Source: Synechococcus sp. PROS-7-1
GTDB lineage: Bacteria; Cyanobacteriota; Cyanobacteriia; PCC-6307; Cyanobiaceae
Assembly (NCBI RefSeq): GCF_014279795.1
Contig: NZ_CP047945.1
Coordinates: 640,572-704,571, forward strand
DNA: 64,000 bases
Direction: 5' to 3'
Part shown: piece by piece, positions 9,235-17,387 of the stretch
Layout: every line of letters begins with the position of its first letter
Position numbering within the stretch: the stretch's first letter is position 1
Program-made: the position numbers and the translations under genes
The notes under the pieces: model-generated
The model's database searches: none
What the model was told of the DNA's origin: nothing
The model's input: the letters and a program-made list of their open reading frames with translations, nothing else

Positions 9235-11375
9235 TTTTCGCTTCTCCTCAATCGATGGATTTGACCTTGCGTTAATGTATAGGAGTGAATCTTATTCAAT
9301 AAATCATTGTCATTATCAACAAGAAAAATAGCACGTTTTTGATATTTAATAATCCCCTCAATAAAAGTGTCTTTAAGCTTTATTGGCAAGCTGTCAAGCA
9401 CATTATCTATGATCAACACTTTAGGTTGACGGATTAAAGCCCGAAGCACCTGCATGATCACTTTCTCTCCGCCGCTCAAGTTTTTGCAATCATTCAGTGG
9501 ACGATTTAGGTCTTTGAAAAGGTTTAAATTGGAAAGCCCTAAATGTTTTATCATGGCCATTATTTGTTCAAAGTCGCTTTCTTGAAATGGATCTATATTA
9601 AACATCAATGAGTTTTTAAATAACAAAGGCTCTGCCTCCACCATCAAAATTAACTGATTAAGTCTCTTCCCAGATTGCTGATTAATATTTTCGCCAAATA
9701 TTTTAATTTGTCCGGAATTAGGTCTTATACGACCTGATAGTAACTTCCCCAAGGTTGTTTTCCCCGATGATTGGCCTGCAGCAATAGCGATTGGAAATGC
9801 AAGCGTATTAAGCTTGCATGATGCATGAAGAAGAATATTTTTACTGAATAACGAATATTTAAAGCTAACATCTTCCATTTGTAGAATTTCAGATTCGTGC
9901 GGTTGATGAATTGCAATCGCAGGTTGATTGCCAAATGCGGGATTGTATCTCCCATCCAGTGGTGTTGTGGTAAGGTCTTCTAGTCGCTTATACGCAATCA
10001 ATGTCTCTTGCAGATTTTGAATCGTTGAAGCGAGTCCAGATAATGGTGCTAAAGACATGCTCACTAAAGTATCTAAAGCGGCATATTGACCAAGTGTGAT
10101 TTGGCCATTGAGAATCAGTAGTGACGCCGCAAATAACAGAACAACCGTGGATAGGCTATCAATTAGGCTGAGAAAAAAACCTTGTTGTGCATAGGTAATA
10201 TTCAATAGATTCTCCGATTGCTGCGCAATAATCAAGCTCTGCGTATATCGTGATAGGTGAAGATGCTCTTGCCCTTCCATCTTGATTTGATCATATCCAT
10301 TGATGATTTGATACAAATCTGATTGATTTTTCGCTAATGATTGCTGACTTTCTTGTTGAAGACCAACCTGAACTGGTATCATTACGATTGATGCTGTAAT
10401 GATAATGGCCATCAAGCAAGCAATGAAGATAAATAACCAAAATGAAGTTGCTAGTAATATAAAGAACAATATGAATAGATTAATAGCTGCGATCAGCAGC
10501 GTAATTAGAGAGGATTGATTCGCAAGTAAGAGTTGGTCAAGATTTTCAAACTTTGCGCTAATGTCTCCGGTATGTCGGCTTAAAAAATAGTTTTCTGGAA
10601 GTCTAATTAATTTACGATAAAAGTATTGATTGAGCCTTAGGCTTAATTGACTGATTCCAAAGCATATACACCCGAAGAGTAAAAAAGTTCCAAGACCACA
10701 AACAATTGCAATTATTATTTGAGAAATAGCAAGCGACCGACTCCATTGCGGAAGATTGAGCTCAACAACCCATGTAAAAAAGATATTTAAAATTTGTGCA
10801 TTTGCAAGCTCAAAAGTCGCAATAACGATCAAAAGAAGCGCGATAATGGTGAGAAGAGAAGCAGAAAAACTTTGCTTTACACTAGTAAGCCAAATCGCTT
10901 GTTTTTTTGAGTGATTGTTTGCATTGCTTGTCAGTGGACGCTCGTCAATCTTTCGTCCAACAAGAGCGTAGGGATCGATATTGCAAGCCAAAATGTTCTT
11001 TTCAATCTCTAAAAAACCGGTGGCTGGGTCATGTACGATGAAGTGCGACTCTGTTTTTTCAAGGATCAGAATAAAATGTTTACTATTCCAGCAAACAATT
11101 GTGGGCAATTCTAAGCTTGCGAGCACATCCACTTCATTCCTTGTGTTGTGAAGTACGATGCGAATCCCAATATGCTCTGCAAGTCTTAGCAGTTGGCTTG
11201 CATTAATTCCTCCATGACATGATCCATAGATTGCTCGAATTTGTTGTAATGAGATATTGACATTTAACGAGTGTGCCATCATTGCTAGGCAGACTAACCC
11301 ACACTCAGATTCATCAGATTGAAAGATTAGTCGTGTGCTTTTGTTTGTAGATAATCCGAGGATTGAGTTCATCAT
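9231..11375 (-). CDS. NHLM-type ABC transporter with C39 leader peptidase (ABC1-like)
   Basis: A 714-residue bifunctional exporter. Residues 1-140 form a C39 peptidase with all expected active-site residues: Gln and Cys in FQSDESECGLVCLAMM, His in WNSKHFILIL and Asp in VHDPATG. Such domains cut leader peptides after a double glycine. A transmembrane domain follows (about 165-450), then an ATPase domain. The ATPase keeps LSGGEK, but Walker A is AGQSSGKT, the catalytic Glu after Walker B is Asn (LIIDNVLD) and the switch His is absent (FLVDNDND). It therefore probably needs the neighbouring ABC subunit for hydrolysis. It is co-transcribed with the HlyD-like gene 5 bp upstream. Confidence 0.92.
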   Translation of the reverse strand: MMNSILGLSTNKSTRLIFQSDESECGLVCLAMMAHSLNVNISLQQIRAIYGSCHGGINASQLLRLAEHIGIRIVLHNTRNEVDVLASLELPTIVCWNSKHFILILEKTESHFIVHDPATGFLEIEKNILACNIDPYALVGRKIDERPLTSNANNHSKKQAIWLTSVKQSFSASLLTIIALLLIVIATFELANAQILNIFFTWVVELNLPQWSRSLAISQIIIAIVCGLGTFLLFGCICFGISQLSLRLNQYFYRKLIRLPENYFLSRHTGDISAKFENLDQLLLANQSSLITLLIAAINLFILFFILLATSFWLFIFIACLMAIIITASIVMIPVQVGLQQESQQSLAKNQSDLYQIINGYDQIKMEGQEHLHLSRYTQSLIIAQQSENLLNITYAQQGFFLSLIDSLSTVVLLFAASLLILNGQITLGQYAALDTLVSMSLAPLSGLASTIQNLQETLIAYKRLEDLTTTPLDGRYNPAFGNQPAIAIHQPHESEILQMEDVSFKYSLFSKNILLHASCKLNTLAFPIAIAAGQSSGKTTLGKLLSGRIRPNSGQIKIFGENINQQSGKRLNQLILMVEAEPLLFKNSLMFNIDPFQESDFEQIMAMIKHLGLSNLNLFKDLNRPLNDCKNLSGGEKVIMQVLRALIRQPKVLIIDNVLDSLPIKLKDTFIEGIIKYQKRAIFLVDNDNDLLNKIHSYTLTQGQIHRLRRSEK

Positions 11376-11380
11376 AGAAG

Positions 11381-12688
11381 TTACCTTCCATACCCTAGAT
11401 TTTTTCTCATTAGTGGCACCAAATAGCTAATCGGAGTCCATGTGTCGTAAATACAATCCACAGTCGCGGCTCCACCTGTCTTGAATCCCCAACTTGGAGG
11501 ACGTTGGGTTGTCCATTGAAGATTTCCCTTTTTAGTGCGATCCATAGTAATTACAAGCAAGTATGGAAAAGCAGAAAATTCTTGGAAAGTAGACCGGTTT
11601 GTCAATTCTGCGAAGAGAGAATTAGCAGTGTATTCAAGGCCTAAGATTCTCGTTAATTCCTGCGGATTTGTTGGGAGCTCCCCTACCGACTTTACTTTTG
11701 CGAGGATGTAGCCATATCGAGACGCAGGTGTTTCAGCTGGACTTAAAAAACATCGACTCCCTTTCTTAAGTCTTTTAGCTGCTTCTGCTGAGAGAAGAAA
11801 AACTCCTAACTCAGGTCCATCCTTTAAAGCAATTGTGGCAACTGTCTGCCCTTCTTGTAGATAATCACCTTCATTCACATCAATAACACTGACAACACCA
11901 TTTGTACCTGAGAGGATATCTTGCGAGAGTTTTAGTTGGTTATTCGCAATCTCGGCATTGTTATCACTAGTTATTTGAGAAGACTTGGCAGAAATTTTTA
12001 ACTGTATTAGCTCAGATTGTTTCTGCTCAATGGATCCTTGCAATTGCATCAGTTGTGTTTTAATCTCATCGACCTGATTCAGCTGAGACAAATACTCTGC
12101 TTGACTGATGTCTTGATTGCCAACTAGTTTTTGATATCGATCAAGCTGTTCTTGATTCAAAGTCAATTGCTGCTGAAGAGTCTCTTGGGTTTGGAGCAAT
12201 CCACCGATGCTTTTTTGGGTTGAAATTAACATTTCATTGAGCTGTTCTGGTGTCATTGCATTGGTTAGATCTTGAATTGCTTCATTCGATGCTGCTTGAA
12301 TTTTCTGAACCTGGTTATCAAGACTGACGAGAGCTTGTCCTTTGGTAACGCGTTGTCCTGTGTCAATATGGACTTTATTCACTCTTCCGGAAATCTGAGC
12401 GTATGCACGAACATTTTTTCCTTGATTAAGTGTAAATCCAATACCACCAACGGTTGCATTCACACGATAAATACAAGCCCAGATCAAAAAACAGCCACTT
12501 ATCGCTATCAAGCCGTAGCTCGCTAGACCAAAAGGCTGTTGTGTCACGAACCCAAGAAAGGGATAAACCTTCTTCAGTCGCTTCGTGTTAGATCTCATGT
12601 AGGTAAGATAGCTGTCATTACTTGATTGGCAATCATATGTTTTGTTTCCTTTCTGCTCTGGTGGGAGTTTGCTTCTCAATTGCCACAT
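11381..12688 (-). CDS. HlyD-family periplasmic adaptor of the NHLM-type exporter
   Basis: A 435-residue membrane fusion protein. It has a cytoplasmic N-terminus, one transmembrane helix (about residues 57-75), a lipoyl/barrel-sandwich half (RVNKVHIDTGQRVTKGQALV), a long coiled-coil hairpin rich in Gln and Leu (about 130-250), the second lipoyl half (GVVSVIDVNEGDYLQEGQ) and a beta-barrel domain. The C-terminal SYLVPLMRKNLGYGR ends much like the NHLM bacteriocin secretion protein family. It bridges the ABC pair to TolC. The start could also be ATG 12598, which would shorten it by 30 residues. It is the first gene of the minus-strand operon. Confidence 0.88.
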   Translation of the reverse strand: MWQLRSKLPPEQKGNKTYDCQSSNDSYLTYMRSNTKRLKKVYPFLGFVTQQPFGLASYGLIAISGCFLIWACIYRVNATVGGIGFTLNQGKNVRAYAQISGRVNKVHIDTGQRVTKGQALVSLDNQVQKIQAASNEAIQDLTNAMTPEQLNEMLISTQKSIGGLLQTQETLQQQLTLNQEQLDRYQKLVGNQDISQAEYLSQLNQVDEIKTQLMQLQGSIEQKQSELIQLKISAKSSQITSDNNAEIANNQLKLSQDILSGTNGVVSVIDVNEGDYLQEGQTVATIALKDGPELGVFLLSAEAAKRLKKGSRCFLSPAETPASRYGYILAKVKSVGELPTNPQELTRILGLEYTANSLFAELTNRSTFQEFSAFPYLLVITMDRTKKGNLQWTTQRPPSWGFKTGGAATVDCIYDTWTPISYLVPLMRKNLGYGR

Positions 12689-12700
12689 TTATGGTGCTCG

Positions 12701-12728
12701 TTGCTTTTGCTTCTGATGGGGCTAAAAT
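12701..12728 (+). promoter_or_regulatory. putative sigma-70 promoter for the TolC-like gene
   Basis: TTGCTT at 12701-12706 and TAAAAT at 12723-12728 are separated by 16 nt and lie 24 bp before the ATG at 12753. They sit in the short divergent gap between the HlyD-like and TolC-like genes, so both transcription units of the export system may be controlled from this point. AT-rich DNA makes chance matches likely. Confidence 0.35.
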
Positions 12729-12752
12729 TTGAGAATTAAACAGATATCTTCT

Positions 12753-14522
12753 ATGTCTAGGCGTTTTTTCAATACATTTTGGGTGTCTTGTACTCTTCTT
12801 GTTGGCATTTTTCCAACTGGCTCAAGCAAGGCAGATCAGTTACTACCACTTGACGTATCGGATCTAACCCTTGAGATCTCAACCTCCAATTCCCATTCAT
12901 ATCAAAAACTCTCGCAACTGCTTTCGGTCATGCCGCCTGAAGTGAAGGAATCGATTAGTCCAGTCCGATTCCAGCCTGACGCAGGCATGAATTCCTATGA
13001 ATTTGCTGGATTGAGCTTCCAATGTGATCAATTATTTGGCTCTCACATCGTCTATTCGTTGTCCAGTCAGCGATGTCGCCCTTATGACCCGTCATTGGAT
13101 CATCACGCTCTTGGCTTTAAAAACCTACTTTTGAGATCAGTCGTTTTATCTCCTTCTATTGCTGCCTCGCTCAGCACTGTTGACTCCAACCGTTGGCTGG
13201 TTCGTCAGTCGTTTAGTTCTTGGTATCCATCATTGAGCTTATCCTCTGGTTCCTTGATGTCTGTCAATATTTCCAATACTCAAAATTACACTTCTTCCGG
13301 TTCTGGTGGATCAAATCCATCTGCAAGCGGCACTTCCTTTCAACCTACAACAGAGATCGGTAATAGCCGTCGTAGGATTTCTCAGACTCAGATGAATCAA
13401 GATAACTCTGGATTGGTGCCACCATATACTCAGACTTCATCTTACTTGCAAGCATACCCAGTTTTAACACTTAATTGGCAGCTCTTTGATTTATCACGAT
13501 CATCCTCAATATCTGCTTCAAAAGAACAGCTCACTGCTTCACAGTTCCAGGCTTTGGATCAAGCTAGGCAAACAATTCTGTCTGTTGCGACCCTTTACAG
13601 TCAACTTCAAGCTTCTGAATACCAAATAGCTACAATTTTATCACTTTGCGTCTCTTCTCAAAAGTTACTGGAACGCTATCAAAATCAATTAGAGCAAGGC
13701 TTAATTTCTAAAGCTGTATTTCTATCACAACGCTCCAATCTGGAATTATCAAAAAGTCAGTTGATGTCTGCAGTTGCCACCTATCAATCGACTTTAGAGC
13801 AGATTAAAGTCTCAGCAATGATCTCTCAAATGGCGACTAATTTTGTATTGCCGCAAACACTTGCATTGCCTCAATCTTGGCCAATCAGCCTCGATCAGAC
13901 AAAAGAACTGGTTTCTCAATATCCCAGTATTTTGGCTTATGAGCACCAAGCTCGTCAGTATTCTCAACTATCTCAGGGTAGTATGAACGGTTACTGGCCT
14001 GTGATTTCCATCCTTGGATATCTCACCTATGTCGGTACACAAGGTAGTCAAGATTACTCACCCCCACAGCAGCCGTCAGGTGCGTGGTCTTCACAGGTAT
14101 CTAATTACATCGGCCTGAATTTTACCTGGAATATTTTCGATGGGTTTTCTTCTTATAACCAGGCCCGTAGTTACGCCTCTCAATCTTTGTCTTACACACA
14201 ACAGAGCCTTGCGGAAAGTCAATCGTTGTTGTCTGAGGCAATGTCGAGTATTGAAGAAATTAAATATACCTTGCCATTATTGACGTCACTTGATTCTAGT
14301 TATCAAGCTGAGGCACAGGCTTACTACTCATACTTGCTGAGGATGCAAGCTGGCATTGATGACTATTCAGTCATTTTTCAATCCCAACAACAGCTTTCTT
14401 CTTTGTTGTCTTCTTATAGTTCTTCTTATCAGAACTTATTCTCATCTTACTTTCAGTTGATTGCTCTGACAGGGATGCATCTAAATGCTTCTTTTTTTCA
14501 TCAATACCAAGACGGGAATTAA
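12753..14522 (+). CDS. TolC-like outer-membrane channel of a type I secretion system
   Basis: A 589-residue outer-membrane efflux protein. From ATG 12753 (MSRRFFNTFWVSCTLL) it has a clear signal peptide with likely cleavage after SSKA; a TTG 9 codons upstream is less likely. Two repeated helical-barrel halves are visible, with heptad-like Gln/Ser/Leu stretches, for example QARQTILSVATLYSQL and SYASQSLSYTQQSLAE. A serine/glycine-rich insert lies around residues 170-220. It completes the ABC-HlyD-TolC conduit and heads a plus-strand unit together with the candidate cargo 74 bp downstream. Confidence 0.88.
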   Translation: MSRRFFNTFWVSCTLLVGIFPTGSSKADQLLPLDVSDLTLEISTSNSHSYQKLSQLLSVMPPEVKESISPVRFQPDAGMNSYEFAGLSFQCDQLFGSHIVYSLSSQRCRPYDPSLDHHALGFKNLLLRSVVLSPSIAASLSTVDSNRWLVRQSFSSWYPSLSLSSGSLMSVNISNTQNYTSSGSGGSNPSASGTSFQPTTEIGNSRRRISQTQMNQDNSGLVPPYTQTSSYLQAYPVLTLNWQLFDLSRSSSISASKEQLTASQFQALDQARQTILSVATLYSQLQASEYQIATILSLCVSSQKLLERYQNQLEQGLISKAVFLSQRSNLELSKSQLMSAVATYQSTLEQIKVSAMISQMATNFVLPQTLALPQSWPISLDQTKELVSQYPSILAYEHQARQYSQLSQGSMNGYWPVISILGYLTYVGTQGSQDYSPPQQPSGAWSSQVSNYIGLNFTWNIFDGFSSYNQARSYASQSLSYTQQSLAESQSLLSEAMSSIEEIKYTLPLLTSLDSSYQAEAQAYYSYLLRMQAGIDDYSVIFQSQQQLSSLLSSYSSSYQNLFSSYFQLIALTGMHLNASFFHQYQDGN

Positions 14523-14596
14523 TCCTGAATTCTTTCGATACTTTTTTGTAGTTTTGATGTTGATTGCTAGGTTGAATTATCCCATCCATTCTTGTT

Positions 14597-16339
14597 ATGG
14601 CTGCAAGTGTTGCGCTGGACGAGTTTTTGGCGTTCATACTTTTACTTCAGTCCAGACAGGCTTTGCGTCGTCGCTTCCTACAGCTACCGAGTAGAGAAGC
14701 AAGAGGCCAGATGATGACCAGGCTTGGTTTTGACAAGTTCCAGATCTGGGCAGCTTTGGATACTCTTAATTTTGATGCAGACGGGAAAACATATACCTTT
14801 GCGTCCTGGATTGCTGATCGTCAGAAAGGAAATGGAGCGCCAATTATTCCTTTCTCAACGATTATTGATAGTGCTCGCCAATTGGGTGCTGACGATACCC
14901 ATGCCTCGATACGTATTCAGTTGTTATCGCTACAAGGGACGCTCCGTGCCGTTGCTGGTGGTTCCGGTCGGCCTGCACCTCAACGTTCTGGGAACGTATC
15001 GGCTGCATTCGCTGGTGGGCGTCAATTGGAATATGAGCCCCTCCAAGATTCCCAGGGTTTTGATGATCGCCAGCCCTTGAGTGTGGAGCCTGATTTCTTT
15101 TCAGATCAAACAACGGGGCCCGCTTCGAGTGACGTTCCCGGCGTTCTTAATATGTCTGATGATGTATTTGAGGGGGGTACTCCACAAGCATTTCGTGAGG
15201 ACTTTACCTCTGATTCAACGTCTGATCGTTCTGAAAGTAATTCCTTTTCACCTGACCAAACTCAAGTCTCCCCGGATCGCGTGGAGCCGTCGGACTCGTC
15301 AGGCTCACAGATCCAAGAGTCATCGTCTCGTGATGACTTGTCGCGTGCGGAATTTGGTTCTTCGTTTGACTCTGCCGCTATGGGAGAGGATTCCGGCACC
15401 GTTTTGAGCAACGCGCGTGAGCAAATCGATCAGAAAACTTCAATTCCGATCGACTGGACTAGTTCTTCTGTTGATGTTTATGATGGAAAATATGGGGAAG
15501 TTTCACTCTCTGCAAGTATCGATGGTACGTTGAATCCTTCAATTGAGCGAGATGGAAAGGGTGACTATAGTCTCACACTTGATCAGTCTGACTTAGATTT
15601 TAATCTCACACTCAGCGCCGAAGGTACATATACAAAGGAAATTCCTCGTTATAACCTCGAGCTTTCTGCAACATTGGGGACAAGCTTAACGCTGACACTC
15701 GAAAAAAATCCAGGACAGCAAGGAATTAGTGGTTATAATATTTCTTCCTCTGGTTTGGAGCTGGAGATGGTTGCCGGCTTTATTGTTAATCCTGAATACA
15801 ATGGCGTTTATTTATCTGCTTCAATTGACCCTGAATTGAGTTGGACAATTGATGCCTCGCTGCAGGATGGCATTCAGGTTGCCAAGCCAGAATTTGGTTT
15901 GAACTTTGACTATAGCCTCAACAAACCCGATTTCTTGGATGCGGTGACGGGTGCATTTGAGAATGTTGGTGACGAATTTGCTGACTTTTTCAAGAACCCT
16001 TCTTGGTCTAGTTTTGTCGATAGTGTTGACTCGTTGGTCAATCTAGGTGAGTTTCTGACGAGTCCGGAATTTATGAATTGGGCTGTCAATCAAGCGGCTT
16101 CGTATGTGACCAGTGTTGTTAACGAGGCTTCTGCATATGCTCAACAGCTCCTTTCAGATGCCTATGCAGGGCTTCAATCGACCGTGGACGAGGTGACATC
16201 TGCAGTTAGTAACGCTGCCGATGAAGCCTGGACAGCCGCAAGTGATTGGACGTCTGACGCGAGTAGTTGGGCGTCGGATGCCTGGGATTCCACCTCTGAC
16301 TGGGCTTCAGATACTTGGGACGATGTGTCCTCATGGTGA
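14597..16339 (+). CDS. candidate exported cargo: large cysteine-free protein with Trp-repeat tail
   Basis: 580 residues, not assigned to a known family. Residues 1-120 form a helical N-terminal region (DEFLAFILLLQSRQALRR, then TRLGFDKFQIW) vaguely like a Nif11-type leader, ending in LRAVAGG|S with a double glycine at 121-122. Leu at -7 and Val at -4 fit C39 cleavage sites. Residues 123-270 are a Ser/Asp-rich linker. Residues 275-430 are beta-rich (SLSASIDG, LELSATLG). Residues 430-540 are amphipathic helices, and the last 36 residues carry seven Trp. There is no Cys, no Sec signal and no RTX nonapeptide. Its position after tolC and near a halogenase suggests a secreted, modified substrate; this is inference. 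Confidence 0.7.
   Translation: MAASVALDEFLAFILLLQSRQALRRRFLQLPSREARGQMMTRLGFDKFQIWAALDTLNFDADGKTYTFASWIADRQKGNGAPIIPFSTIIDSARQLGADDTHASIRIQLLSLQGTLRAVAGGSGRPAPQRSGNVSAAFAGGRQLEYEPLQDSQGFDDRQPLSVEPDFFSDQTTGPASSDVPGVLNMSDDVFEGGTPQAFREDFTSDSTSDRSESNSFSPDQTQVSPDRVEPSDSSGSQIQESSSRDDLSRAEFGSSFDSAAMGEDSGTVLSNAREQIDQKTSIPIDWTSSSVDVYDGKYGEVSLSASIDGTLNPSIERDGKGDYSLTLDQSDLDFNLTLSAEGTYTKEIPRYNLELSATLGTSLTLTLEKNPGQQGISGYNISSSGLELEMVAGFIVNPEYNGVYLSASIDPELSWTIDASLQDGIQVAKPEFGLNFDYSLNKPDFLDAVTGAFENVGDEFADFFKNPSWSSFVDSVDSLVNLGEFLTSPEFMNWAVNQAASYVTSVVNEASAYAQQLLSDAYAGLQSTVDEVTSAVSNAADEAWTAASDWTSDASSWASDAWDSTSDWASDTWDDVSSW
16229..16336 (+). repeat. periodic tryptophan tail encoded at the 3' end of the cargo gene
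   Basis: Seven TGG codons at 16229, 16247, 16268, 16283, 16301, 16316 and 16334 encode Trp at residues 545, 551, 558, 563, 569, 574 and 580, with spacings of 6, 7, 5, 6, 5 and 6 residues. The intervening residues are almost all Ser, Asp, Ala and Thr. The final Trp is the last residue of the protein. Similar units such as SDW, SSW and DAW recur, which points to short internal duplication. Confidence 0.85.
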
Positions 16340-16340
16340 T

Positions 16341-17387
16341 CTAGCCGCTTGCTTGATTGATTCGCTCGTTCCATTGTCTCCAGATCTCTAAGGCTTCCTC
16401 GTCAGTGATCTTTGAATTATTCATTTGATATTGTTCATGTTGAGCTAATGTTTCATTGTTTTCTATTTTTTCTAGATAGTTTATGCCTAGAGTCTGTTTT
16501 AGCCATGTGTCTGACGCGTGGTAGTAGTTAGAGAAGCCTATTGCTTGTTCTTTTGTTGCTTTGTACTTGGTGTGTCCTTGGCAATTCTTGATCACATGGT
16601 CGATGAAGCGGAATCTTTTTTGGCTTTGAACTTTAATGCTATTTGCTATCATGTAGCGATTTAGGCTTGTTATGATCTGAAGTCCATCTACGCTAAGACT
16701 TTGATTTGATCGTGGCGTTTTGTCAAAGGCTTCCCTCCATGCAATATCTGTTTTCTCGCAAAAGTCTTGGAGCAGTTTTCCATTCTGCTGTAGTTCATCA
16801 AAGTTGCTGACTTTTAAATGATCTGGTTGAAATGCTCTTTGCCACATCGTGATGGTTTTTTTGTGATTGCATAGGTTTCGGTAATAGGCTGGACTTTCGA
16901 TGCCAAACTTGGGTTTACCCATTTTCACCTCTGTTGACATCATTGATATGGCAGCTCTAATTGGTTTTCGTACATAGAGGAGAAGATTGATTTCCTTGAA
17001 GTATTCTCTAAGCATTTCGGCGAGTGACGTTATTTCGTGTTCTGCCTGCAGTGTGTGTTGGAGGAATTCGCTTGAAATGATCCATTTCTGAGTTGTCTTG
17101 CTTTCAATTTCTCCTTTTAGTTTGTATTCTAGCTCAGCTTTGAATTGTAGGCGTTTATGTGCCGAATCTAAGTTATTGTTTTTGGCGAGGAAGTCTAGTT
17201 TATGATTTGTGCTGTAAAACATCAGGGCCAATTTGTAGTGCGAGTAAGCTCCAAGGCACTGTGGTGTCTCAATGGATTGTTTGGTTAGCTCTCTGTGTTG
17301 CGTGTGTAAAAATGTTTGAATTGTTGAGCTGCCTGTTTTTGGGAGCCCGATGTGAAGAGTTAGTTTGCGTTTTTTTTGCATGATCAT
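16341..17387 (-). CDS. sulfotransferase family protein
   Basis: A 348-residue PAPS-dependent sulfotransferase-like protein. The 5'-phosphosulfate-binding loop is LHIGLPKTGSSTIQ near the N-terminus. The 3'-phosphate-binding segment reads LYVRKPIRAAISMM around residue 140. The frame stays open upstream to 17429, but ATG 17385-17387 makes a classic ATGA overlap with the halogenase-like gene, so I choose that start. The substrate is unknown; coupling to the halogenase-like gene and the exporter suggests a tailoring role on the secreted product. It is convergent with the cargo gene, one base apart. Confidence 0.75.
   Translation of the reverse strand: MIMQKKRKLTLHIGLPKTGSSTIQTFLHTQHRELTKQSIETPQCLGAYSHYKLALMFYSTNHKLDFLAKNNNLDSAHKRLQFKAELEYKLKGEIESKTTQKWIISSEFLQHTLQAEHEITSLAEMLREYFKEINLLLYVRKPIRAAISMMSTEVKMGKPKFGIESPAYYRNLCNHKKTITMWQRAFQPDHLKVSNFDELQQNGKLLQDFCEKTDIAWREAFDKTPRSNQSLSVDGLQIITSLNRYMIANSIKVQSQKRFRFIDHVIKNCQGHTKYKATKEQAIGFSNYYHASDTWLKQTLGINYLEKIENNETLAQHEQYQMNNSKITDEEALEIWRQWNERINQASG

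Noticed and set aside
14597-16339. Cargo as an RTX toxin or S-layer protein
   Set aside because: No GGxGxDxUx nonapeptides and no Sec signal peptide; the Ser/Asp-rich linker is not a calcium repeat.
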